Of a DNA stretch of 48,248 nucleotides, positions 17,532 to 24,988 are shown one piece after another (the first letter of the stretch is position 1; each line of letters opens with the position of its first letter). The notes beneath the pieces were generated by a model. The model was not told the origin of the DNA, did no database searches, and was given only the letters and a program-made list of their open reading frames with translations. A program made the position numbers and the translations under genes. Source of the stretch: Phycisphaerae bacterium (lineage in GTDB: Bacteria; Planctomycetota; Phycisphaerae; SM23-33); the NCBI GenBank assembly GCA_011050235.1, contig DRGC01000025.1:1-48248 (forward strand), written 5' to 3'.

Positions 17532-17909
17532 ATGAGACTGGAACACATTGCGTTGCAGGTGGCTGAGCCCGCCCGGATGGCGGCGTGGTATTGCGAGCAT
17601 CTTGGGATGAAGGTGGTCGATCAGGTGGGCGATGCGTGCTTTTTCATCGTCGATGAAGGCGGCGCCATGCTGGAGATCTATCACAGCCCCGCCGAGGGTG
17701 TGCCCGACTATGCAGCCAAGACTCCGCTCGAGTTGCACGTGGCGTTTTGGACCGACGATGTCCCCGGCGACTGCGCCAGGCTGGCCTCGGCCGGCGCCAC
17801 CATTGTTCGCCCGCCGGACGATCCGTCGGCCGATTTCCAGCAGGCCATGCTGCGCGATCCGTGGGGGCTGGTGGTGCAACTGATCAAGCGGGCAAAACGG
17901 CTGAACTAG
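17532..17909 (+). CDS. VOC-family (glyoxalase/bleomycin-resistance fold) protein
   Basis: The 125-residue protein has two beta-alpha-beta-beta-beta modules: MRLEHIALQVAEPARMAAWY at the start, MLEIYH in the middle and LRDPWGLVVQLI at the end. VOC metal ligands fit H5 or E4 of the first strand, E48, H69 and Q120. Family members are glyoxalases, dioxygenases, epimerases and resistance proteins; this single-copy protein cannot be assigned further. GGAG lies seven bases before the ATG. The aldo/keto reductase begins 24 bases downstream, so the pair is probably one operon for small-carbonyl metabolism or detoxification, which is inference. Confidence 0.85.
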   Translation: MRLEHIALQVAEPARMAAWYCEHLGMKVVDQVGDACFFIVDEGGAMLEIYHSPAEGVPDYAAKTPLELHVAFWTDDVPGDCARLASAGATIVRPPDDPSADFQQAMLRDPWGLVVQLIKRAKRLN

Positions 17910-17932
17910 ATCGGCTGCGGAAGGATCGCCCA

Positions 17933-19051
17933 ATGCACTATCGACCGCTGGGCAAGACGGGCGTCGACATCTCGATCGTGTCGCTGGGATGCATGGGGTT
18001 CGTGGACGACGAGTCGGCCCATGCGACTGTGCAGGCGGGCCTGGACGGGGGGATCAACTACTACGAGACGTGCTGGGGCTACGCCCACAGCGAGCGGCGA
18101 CTGGGCGAGGGGCTGGGAAGCAGGCGGGGTGAGATCATGGTCTCCACCAAGTCTTACCCCGAGAGCGTCGATGGGTTGTCGGTGGCGGATACGATGCGCA
18201 AGCGGCTGGAGGAGCAGCTCCGGCGGCTCAGCACCGACCATGTCGATTTCTACCACGCGTGGCATACGACGACCGAAGAGGATTACGCCAACGCCATCGG
18301 GCCGGGCGGCTGGCTGGAAGCGGCGCGGAAGGCCCAGGATGAAGGCCTGATCGGCCACATCGGCATCACCACGCATGCAGGCCCCGAACTGGTTGGGCGG
18401 ATGATCGACGACGGCTGCTGGGAGGTCATCACGCTGCAATACAGCCTGGCGGTTTCGGCCACTCGGCCGATGGTGGCCAAGGCGCATGCCAAGGGAATGG
18501 GCGTCATCGTCATCGGCGCGATGGCCAGCGGGATGCTGGCCTGCCCAAGTGCGTTGCTGCAGGAGGTGTTCGGCGTCGACGATCAGGCGGCCGGCGCGCT
18601 GCGGTATGCCCTCAGCGATCCAGGCGTCTCGTCGGTGGCATCGGGGATGGTCTGGGCCGATGAGGTCCGGGCGAACTGCCGGGCCGTCGACGCCATGGCG
18701 GACCATCTGAGCATCGACTATCAACGCCAGGTCGATGATCGGCTGGCTACGCTGCTCGAATCGGAGGACCTGGCCGAACTCAAGCGGTACTGGTGCGACG
18801 GCTGCGGGCGCTGCATCGCCGTGTGCGACAAGCTCGTCGAGCCGTGGAGCCTGCTGAGGGCCTACAACGTCGCGATGCTGGGCGGCCGGCCGCGAGATAC
18901 TGCTGCACTTGTCGCGGGCTGCGAGCGCATGCTCAAACGATGTCCCGAGTGCGGCCGCTGCGCAGGCGTCTGCCCCCGCAACATCGATATCCCCCAGCAC
19001 CTGGAGCGCATCGCCCGCCTCATGCGGTCCCTGCCAGCCGACAACTCATAG
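17933..19051 (+). CDS. Aldo/keto reductase with C-terminal 4Fe-4S ferredoxin-like domain
   Basis: The 372-residue protein starts MHYRPLGKTGVDISIVSLGC with the aldo/keto reductase barrel. Tetrad-like residues are visible: Glu in YYETCWGY where most members have Asp, Tyr in GYAHSE, Lys in VSTKSYP and His in VDFYHAWH. The C-terminal 90 residues carry two clusters, CDGCGRCIAVC and CPECGRCAGVCP, spaced as in 8Fe ferredoxins. This fused type is a known subgroup whose electron donor may be the clusters rather than NADPH. AAGGA precedes the ATG. It follows the VOC gene closely. The Asp-to-Glu change in the tetrad leaves the carbonyl substrate and even the redox direction uncertain. Confidence 0.9.
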   Translation: MHYRPLGKTGVDISIVSLGCMGFVDDESAHATVQAGLDGGINYYETCWGYAHSERRLGEGLGSRRGEIMVSTKSYPESVDGLSVADTMRKRLEEQLRRLSTDHVDFYHAWHTTTEEDYANAIGPGGWLEAARKAQDEGLIGHIGITTHAGPELVGRMIDDGCWEVITLQYSLAVSATRPMVAKAHAKGMGVIVIGAMASGMLACPSALLQEVFGVDDQAAGALRYALSDPGVSSVASGMVWADEVRANCRAVDAMADHLSIDYQRQVDDRLATLLESEDLAELKRYWCDGCGRCIAVCDKLVEPWSLLRAYNVAMLGGRPRDTAALVAGCERMLKRCPECGRCAGVCPRNIDIPQHLERIARLMRSLPADNS

Positions 19052-19110
19052 ACCCCCACAGCAGGAACCGGGAGCCAGGAACCGGGAACCGGGGGAAAAA
19101 CACACAACAC

Positions 19111-19148
19111 CAATCCCATAATCCCATAAATCCTCTAATCCCGCTCTC
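19111..19148 (-). repeat. Dispersed GGATT-type repeat
   Basis: On the minus strand the copy reads GAGAGCGGGATTAGAGGATT and continues with two more GGATT words. It begins inside the stop codon of the creatininase-family gene and fills the space before the converging aldo/keto reductase. Its first 20 bases match the inverted copy at 10648-10685 exactly. Just beside it (about 19066-19095) is a short GGAACCGGGA direct repeat. Confidence 0.65.
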
Positions 19149-19953
19149 AGTTGCTCCCGCCCACCTCGTCACACCGGTCGTAGAACTCGTTGAGCACACC
19201 GGCCAGGGCGGTGTCTTTCTTGACGACGCCGATGTAATGGGCCAAGGCCTGGACTTGCAGCTCCAGCAGCTTTTGGCCTTTCTCGATGGAGGCGACCGTG
19301 GCGTCGCCGGCGTAGTGGTCGGGGAACTTTGCGTACCACTCGGCGGTGATGTTGCCGGGGCTCAGGTGGGCCAGGCGGGGATTCGGGTCGGCCTTGCGGC
19401 CTTGGAGGGCGTCCATCTTCACCAGCTCGGGGAAGTTGGCCAGCGTGATCGACGTCTCGCATTCGCACGCGTGCTCGTGGACGGCGGTTTCGAGGATGTC
19501 ATCCCACTGGCTGGCCCAGTCGGGCGTTGGCGGGAACAGGTGGCGAAGCAGATAGATGCCGTAGTCGCGCCGCTCGGACAGGTGTACCTGGAGGAGGTAG
19601 TTGAGCATCGCCCAGTTTCCGCCGTGGGCGTTGTAGATGAGGATCTTCTTGAACCCGTTGCGGGCGATCTCGTCGCAGACAGCCTGCAGCACCTCCAGCG
19701 TCATCGTCGGCGGCAGCGCCACGCACCCCGGGAACGGCCGCGACTCATGTATCTGGGCGATGTAATAGGGCGGAAACACCACCGCCGGCTCGCGCTCGGC
19801 CGCCAGGCAGCACAGCCGATGGCCGTTCAGGTAGTCCGTGCCGATGGGCAAGTGGTCGAAGTGCTTCTCCAGCGAGCCGATGGCGATCACACACACGCCG
19901 GTGTCCTTGACGGCCTTGGCGAAATCAGGTGCGGTCAGTTCTTCCCATTGCAT
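19147..19953 (-). CDS. Creatininase-family amidohydrolase
   Basis: The 268-residue protein matches the creatininase fold family: AIGSLEKHFDHLPIGTD near the N-terminus (where Glu, His and Asp bind metals), NAHGGNWAMLNYLL in the middle and VHEHACECETS with a Glu-His metal pair. Members hydrolyse cyclic amides or formamides (creatinine, mycofactocin precursor, formamidopyrimidine). The substrate is not known here and the genes around do not fit creatinine or mycofactocin pathways. AAGGAG precedes the ATG at 19953. The GH116 gene ends only four bases upstream, so the two are cotranscribed. A role in trimming an amide-linked sugar or modified sugar lactam is possible. Confidence 0.87.
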   Translation of the reverse strand: MQWEELTAPDFAKAVKDTGVCVIAIGSLEKHFDHLPIGTDYLNGHRLCCLAAEREPAVVFPPYYIAQIHESRPFPGCVALPPTMTLEVLQAVCDEIARNGFKKILIYNAHGGNWAMLNYLLQVHLSERRDYGIYLLRHLFPPTPDWASQWDDILETAVHEHACECETSITLANFPELVKMDALQGRKADPNPRLAHLSPGNITAEWYAKFPDHYAGDATVASIEKGQKLLELQVQALAHYIGVVKKDTALAGVLNEFYDRCDEVGGSN

Positions 19954-19957
19954 CGGT

Positions 19958-22525
19958 CTACTCCTTGGGCACGGCGACGTTCCATGTTCGGCCGGCAAGG
20001 ATGGTGCGGGCCTTGGCGAGCTTGACGGATCCCCAGCCGGTGAGCGTGAGTTCTTTGAGTGTCAGGCCGCCGCGGAGGCACGTCAGCTCGACGGCGATCT
20101 TCTTGGCGGACCGCCTCTGACGAATGGTTCCCCACGCGTAGCCGTTGGACCAGAACCAGGTGACGGCCTTGGTAGTCTTGGCCGGGGCGAAGGCGATGGA
20201 CTGCGTGACGCCGGAATAGTGGAAGCCCGTCAGCGTCAGCAGGGCGGCCCAACTGGCCATGGCGCGGGCGTAGTGATGGCCGCACTCGGCTTCGTCGAAG
20301 GGGCTCCGCTTTCGGCCGTCGTAGCGGTTGCGGATGGCGCGGATGACCTTAAGCCCGGCGGCGCGCTGGCCTTCCTGCAACATGCCGATCGCCGCGGTGT
20401 ACTCGAAGCCCGTCATCACCTCGGTGAAATACGGGAACGGCCGCTTGGGCCGGTCGCCCTTGGGGTAGCTGGCCATCAGCAGGGCCTGCTCGTCGCCGAG
20501 GATGAAGCTTCGCATGCAGTTGAAGTGGTCGAATACGCCGTCCACCCAGTTGTGCTTGCCGATGCTGCGGAGCGTGGTCTTGACCTTCTTGGGATCGTGC
20601 AGATAGCCCAGCCCCATCACGTGGGCCATGTACTGGCCGACGAGCTGGTCGACCAGGCAGCCCGTGCCGAGCTGGAACTGCGGCTCGCCGGCGTCGTTGC
20701 CGCCCATGGCCAGGGCAAATCCGGAGTCGACGTTCTTGGTCTTCTTGGGGGGACGGATCTCGTGCTCGTAGTACTCGCCGTTGAACAGATTCTCATCCAT
20801 CCACTTGCTGCCGCGGGTGAACAGGCTGCGACAGGTCTCGGCGAAATCGGTCTCGCCTACGTAGCGGGCCATTTCCTCAGCCGCCCGCAGGGCGCCCAAA
20901 TACCAGCCCGTCATCTGCGGGTTGGGGCCGTAATACTCCACGTCCATCGTGTTGTGCTGGCACCCTTCCATCACACCGTCGCGGTCGGCGTCCCAGCCGC
21001 CCTCGACCCAGCAGAACGCCAGGGCCTTTTTCACCTTCGGCCAGAGGCGCTTCAAGAACGCGTCGTCGCCGCTGAGCTGCCAGTCGCGGTACATCTTCAT
21101 GATGCAGCCCATCTGCCCGTCGGCGGCGGCGTAGGGGCTCTCCTGGGCGCGCTCGATCGGTAGGGCTGCGCGGAAGCTCATCAGCCCGTTATCGTGGGTG
21201 GCGCAGCCGAACTCGACGTCGCGCATGGTCCGGGCCAAGTCGCCGAACAGAAACGGCGTGGCGTTCTCGTAGTTCCACACGTGCGTGCACGACCCGTTGC
21301 AGCAGCCGGCATGGTCGTGACAACCCTCGAAGCCGAACAGCCGCCCGTCGGGCGTGCGGAAGACGGTCTGGCTGCGAAGCGTCGACAGGTTGAATAGCGC
21401 CGCCTCGCGCACCTCGGCCGGCAGGTCGCTATCGACGACGGCCTGGACGAACTGGGCGGTTTGGGTCTCGAGCTTGGCCAGTTGCGGGGCGAACTTGATC
21501 GCGACGTCCCAGGCGTCGGCGTATTGGGTGGTGTAGTAGTTGCCGATCCAGTTTGGGTTGTCGCACTGGCCGCCATCGCAGCAGCCCTCGGTCTCGACCG
21601 GCGACCAGGTCTGGCGGTTGGGGAAGTGCCACGTCAGCAGAAACGTCACGTCCTTGCTTGCCCGCGGCGGGACAGTGACCGAGACCGTCATCATCCCGTG
21701 GGGGTGGTCGGACTCAGCCGGGTTGGTCTTGTCGAGCTTGCCGTCGTCGCTGAAGTCCTGCCAGAAATCCAGCAGCCCGCCGTGCCAGCCCATGCAATCG
21801 TCGGGGATGTTGGTCCAGCAACTGGTCGGCCCGGCCGTGGTGGTCGTCAGGGCCATCGTGCCGAAGGTCTCGGCGCTGGCCGGCAAGCCTGTCGTCGAAA
21901 AGAACAGCCCTCGCACCTTGCCGCTCTCGCGGTAGGTGTTGACGTTGCCTTTGCACTCCCCGCCGGCGCCGTCGGTGCCGATGAAGTTCGGCAGGCCGCC
22001 GCAGATCGACGCCCGGACGGGCTTGTTGGTCCGGTTGATCAGCACGTATCGCAGAACGGCCACAGGAATGCCGCTGGCATCGGCGTCGGCCGGGATAAGC
22101 GGGTTGAACGCCTCGAGGCGCACGTCGAGCGGGACGCTCGGATCGGTCAGCAGCACCTGGCCGAACGGATAGGCGGCGGCGAATTGACAATCCCGGAACC
22201 GCGGCAGGCCGTGCGCGGGCGCCGAAGCACCCATGCCGCCCTCGTAGTCGGCGACATCCAACGGCCCTTCCAGCAGCTTGGTGACGGCCGGTTTGCCGGC
22301 CTGTTTGGCGTGAAGCAGGAAGGCCGATCCGCTGACGATGCCGGATGAGCCGGGCACGAAGGTCTTGGCCGGCCGGTTGACGATCTCCCAGTCGCGCAGG
22401 TCGCCCCGTCCGCCGAGCGAGACGGTCCCCGTTCCGATGCCCCCCAGCGGCAGCGCGATCCGCGCCAGGTGGTCGGAATCGTAGGTGGTCAGCACGGGCC
22501 AGTCGCGATTGGTCGCTACGCTCAT
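19958..22525 (-). CDS. GH116-family glycosidase (beta-glucosidase/glucosylceramidase type)
   Basis: The 855-residue protein starts at the ATG preceded by AAGGAG; a longer frame to 22561 lacks a ribosome binding site. The N-terminal beta-sandwich (GGIGTGTVSLGGRGDLRDWEI) and the C-terminal (alpha/alpha)6 barrel of GH116 are both present. The expected nucleophile is E420 in THVWNYE and the acid/base D528 in HNTMDVEYYGPN. GH116 enzymes remove beta-linked glucose or xylose. No signal peptide is seen, so it acts in the cytoplasm. The barrel is Cys-rich (GCHDHAGCCNGSC). It is coupled to the creatininase-family gene. The substrate remains open. Confidence 0.92.
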   Translation of the reverse strand: MSVATNRDWPVLTTYDSDHLARIALPLGGIGTGTVSLGGRGDLRDWEIVNRPAKTFVPGSSGIVSGSAFLLHAKQAGKPAVTKLLEGPLDVADYEGGMGASAPAHGLPRFRDCQFAAAYPFGQVLLTDPSVPLDVRLEAFNPLIPADADASGIPVAVLRYVLINRTNKPVRASICGGLPNFIGTDGAGGECKGNVNTYRESGKVRGLFFSTTGLPASAETFGTMALTTTTAGPTSCWTNIPDDCMGWHGGLLDFWQDFSDDGKLDKTNPAESDHPHGMMTVSVTVPPRASKDVTFLLTWHFPNRQTWSPVETEGCCDGGQCDNPNWIGNYYTTQYADAWDVAIKFAPQLAKLETQTAQFVQAVVDSDLPAEVREAALFNLSTLRSQTVFRTPDGRLFGFEGCHDHAGCCNGSCTHVWNYENATPFLFGDLARTMRDVEFGCATHDNGLMSFRAALPIERAQESPYAAADGQMGCIMKMYRDWQLSGDDAFLKRLWPKVKKALAFCWVEGGWDADRDGVMEGCQHNTMDVEYYGPNPQMTGWYLGALRAAEEMARYVGETDFAETCRSLFTRGSKWMDENLFNGEYYEHEIRPPKKTKNVDSGFALAMGGNDAGEPQFQLGTGCLVDQLVGQYMAHVMGLGYLHDPKKVKTTLRSIGKHNWVDGVFDHFNCMRSFILGDEQALLMASYPKGDRPKRPFPYFTEVMTGFEYTAAIGMLQEGQRAAGLKVIRAIRNRYDGRKRSPFDEAECGHHYARAMASWAALLTLTGFHYSGVTQSIAFAPAKTTKAVTWFWSNGYAWGTIRQRRSAKKIAVELTCLRGGLTLKELTLTGWGSVKLAKARTILAGRTWNVAVPKE

Positions 22526-22612
22526 GATCGTCTCCTTGGCCGCCAGTTCTTGGGCGGACACGGATTGTCGCGGCTGGGGGGGGAATTGTCGATTGTTGAT
22601 TGGGAACTGCAG

Positions 22613-22634
22613 ACCTGCCTGCCGGCAGGCAGGT
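22613..22634. repeat. Perfect 22-bp palindrome
   Basis: ACCTGCCTGCC is followed directly by its own complement, giving a 22-base perfect palindrome made of CTGC/GCAG units. It is intergenic, upstream of the GH116 gene and next to a GGATT-type repeat. No function can be read from it. Confidence 0.6.
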
Positions 22635-22668
22635 TGCGGAATGCGGAATGGGGGCTTCGGCTAGCGGA

Positions 22669-22707
22669 GAGAGGAGGATTGCAGGATTGATGGGATTAAG
22701 GGATTGG
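22669..22707 (+). repeat. Dispersed GGATT-type repeat
   Basis: GAGAGGAGGATTGCAGGATT is followed by TGATGGGATTAAGGGATTG. It has four GGATT words 8-11 bases apart, as in the copies at 10501, 10552, 10648 and 19111. Confidence 0.6.
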
Positions 22708-23165
22708 TTTTGTGGTTTCCAGATTCCTGGTCACTGGCCGGCGCCTAGGCCCCGCACTCGCCGTCGGTCTGTCAGGTATTTCCATTAACTTTAGGGACAG
22801 GGCGCGAAGGAGCTGCTGCAGCTTACTTCCAGTCTGCGAAAGTATTTAACACGACGCCATGTTCACAGGTGAAGTCCCCATGGGCCCAGGTCGGTTCCAC
22901 ACTTGCCCGGGTCGGTTTAGGGGTTTTGCTGGAGGGCTACTCAAGGCAGGGGCGTTCTCATCCGAAATGATATGACAGGAAGTAATCAACGGATGCGCTG
23001 CGCATCCGAACTTGCCGTGAGGCGGAATGACGTGCCGTTCCCCCGGATTCGGAGAGACCGACCTGACGGAGGCCTTGGCCGTTCAAGGCGACAGGTGGTC
23101 TCGGTACCTCGCACAGGGACCGGTTGCCGCAAGCGGCCGGATACTTGTTGACAGAAAGGTTGTCC
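22708..23165. other. Long intergenic region upstream of the receiver-HPt gene
   Basis: About 460 bases without a supported gene. It must hold the promoter of the receiver-HPt gene, but I see no convincing -35/-10 pair. CGGATGCGC-T-GCGCATCCG at 22990-23008 is a perfect 9-bp inverted repeat around one base, a possible operator or hairpin. Short repeats GGTCGGTTCC and GGGTCGGTTT occur near 22890-22920. I could not match the region to a known riboswitch. Confidence 0.45.
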
Positions 23166-23969
23166 ATGATTCGCGTCCTGGTTATTGATGATTCAGACGT
23201 CGTTCGAGACGCTTTGTCTTCCCATCTGTGCGTGTCGCAGGATATAGAAGTCGTCGGCACGGCGGTGGACGCCTTCACTGCCCAAGACAAGGTCGTGCGC
23301 CTGCAGCCGGACGTTGCGGTGCTGGACCTGGAGATGCCCGGGACGGACGGGCTGGTCTTGTTGACTAAGATCATGACCCATCACCCGGTTCCCGTGGTCG
23401 TTGTCAGTTCGCCCGGCCCCGAAGGCGCTCGGGCCGCCATCTGCGCCCTGCACCTTGGGGCTGTGGGTGTTGTCAACAGGCCCGGACCGGGGGTCTCTGC
23501 CGCTGAGACCATTGAAGAGCTGGTCAACAAGGTCCACGCCGCCGCCGCGGCCACGGCCGAACTCACGGTCGCGACGCACGCGCCGGCAGTTCGTTCGGAT
23601 GAGAACGGTGTTTCTGAGCGGATCATCTCGCAGTACGTTGACGACCCGGATCTGTCGGACATCATCGATCAGTTTGTGGACAAGCTTCTCGAGTACGCGC
23701 AAACCATGCGCCGATTGCTTCAGCACGGCGACCATGACGAACTTCAGCGCCTTGCGTACCAGATCAAGGGCGCCGGCGGCAGCTATGGGTATCCTAAGCT
23801 AAGTGAAATGGCCGCCGACCTTGAGCAGGCAGCCAAGGCGAGAGACACCGAATCCGCTCACCTGGCTTTGGCGACCTTCAGCGCCCTGTGTCAGGCCATT
23901 GTCCGCGACCGTGGCGCCGTTGTCCTCACAGACAAGGGAGGGATGACCAATGAAAGTCCTGATTATTGA
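23166..23969 (+). CDS. Receiver-HPt protein whose HPt histidine is replaced by tyrosine
   Basis: The 267-residue protein has an N-terminal CheY/CheB-like receiver, with the acidic pair in VIDDSD, phospho-acceptor D54 in LDLEMPG, and Arg105 where the conserved Lys is expected (VVNRPGPG). The C-terminal half (about 150-260) has the four-helix HPt pattern, but the motif that should read AHQxKG is AYQIKGAGGSYGY, with Tyr198 for the phosphorylatable His. A single base (TAC for CAC) accounts for it. The receiver may still accept phosphate, but the HPt cannot relay it in the usual way. AAAGG precedes the ATG. The receiver-GGDEF gene overlaps its end by 20 bases, so the two are coupled. Confidence 0.87.
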   Translation: MIRVLVIDDSDVVRDALSSHLCVSQDIEVVGTAVDAFTAQDKVVRLQPDVAVLDLEMPGTDGLVLLTKIMTHHPVPVVVVSSPGPEGARAAICALHLGAVGVVNRPGPGVSAAETIEELVNKVHAAAAATAELTVATHAPAVRSDENGVSERIISQYVDDPDLSDIIDQFVDKLLEYAQTMRRLLQHGDHDELQRLAYQIKGAGGSYGYPKLSEMAADLEQAAKARDTESAHLALATFSALCQAIVRDRGAVVLTDKGGMTNESPDY

Positions 23970-24843
23970 CGACAGCCCGGATGCGGTAGCCATCGCCACG
24001 GCGCGTTTGAGGCAGGACGGCCTTCAGGTCGTCAGTGCTGCCGATGGCCGGGCCGGTCTGGATTTGGCCGCCGCCCAGAGGCCCGACCTGATCCTGCTGG
24101 ATGTGGCCATGCCGGACATGTCCGGCTTCGACGTCTGCCGGCAGCTCAAGAGCGATTTGAATCTGAGCACGATTCCCATCATCTTTCTGACGGCGATGGA
24201 TGATACGCTGCAGAAGGTGCGGGGGCTCGAACTGGGCGCCGTGGACTACGTCACCAAGCCGTTCGACGCTTTCGAGCTTCGCGCGCGCGTGCAGGCGGCC
24301 TTGCGGACCAAGCGCTTCGCCGACATGTTGACCGAGTTCGCCAACATCGATCCGCTCACCGAACTGCCCAACCGCCGTGCCTTCATCAATCAATTGAACA
24401 AGGAGTGGGCTCGCAAGGAACGGCACGGAGATCCTTTCGCTCTGATCATGGCCGACATCGATTACTTCAAGCGCGTCAACGACACCTACGGCCACAGTGT
24501 CGGAGACCGGATGCTCAAGGCCGTCTCCAAGGCGCTCGCCGACCAGTGTCGCGAGCTAGACCTGGCCGCCCGCTACGGCGGTGAGGAGTTCGCTATTATC
24601 GCGCCCAATCAGTCGGCCGAAGCGGCCGGAAATCTGGCCGAACGGTGTCGCCAAGGCGTCGAGCATATCCGTCTGCACGTCACAGGCAGCGATATTTCCG
24701 TCACCATCAGTTTCGGCGTGGCGGATTCCCAAGGCCTCCATTCGATAGCTGAAGTGATCGAACTGGCTGACCGCTGTCTCTATCAGGCCAAGCTCGCCGG
24801 GAGAAACACCGTCTTCCGGCACAGTGAACGCGTTCACAGCTGA
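23950..24843 (+). CDS. Response regulator with GGDEF diguanylate cyclase output
   Basis: The 297-residue protein has one receiver (D51 in LLDVAMPDMSG, K103 in TKPFDAF) and a GGDEF domain with the active signature RYGGEEF (210-214). An inhibitory-site RELD (201-204) sits five residues before it, so product inhibition is expected. The NANC-type start DPLTELPNRRAF and DIDYFKRVNDTYGHSVGD are intact. It makes cyclic-di-GMP, opposing the HD-GYP regulator at 1301. The start lies inside the preceding receiver-HPt gene, whose HPt seems unable to phosphorylate it, so a kinase elsewhere is likely. Confidence 0.93.
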   Translation: MKVLIIDDSPDAVAIATARLRQDGLQVVSAADGRAGLDLAAAQRPDLILLDVAMPDMSGFDVCRQLKSDLNLSTIPIIFLTAMDDTLQKVRGLELGAVDYVTKPFDAFELRARVQAALRTKRFADMLTEFANIDPLTELPNRRAFINQLNKEWARKERHGDPFALIMADIDYFKRVNDTYGHSVGDRMLKAVSKALADQCRELDLAARYGGEEFAIIAPNQSAEAAGNLAERCRQGVEHIRLHVTGSDISVTISFGVADSQGLHSIAEVIELADRCLYQAKLAGRNTVFRHSERVHS

Positions 24844-24988
24844 GCGGCTCCTCTCGGCAGCCTCACGCCTTCATCTCGTCGGCGATTTTTTTCTCAGATT
24901 GCCCAAACCTTCTGTCGGTTGGGACGTCCAAAGGGGGAGTGACCGTTCAATCGGAATGGGCCGGCGAGCTTTCGACGGGAGAACAACC

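Noticed and set aside
19060-19100. Short direct repeats GGAACCGGGA as a possible CRISPR
   Set aside because: Units are too short and directly adjacent, without spacers or cas genes.
22708-23165. Possible riboswitch upstream of the receiver-HPt gene
   Set aside because: I looked for cyclic-di-GMP and cobalamin riboswitch consensus elements and found none.
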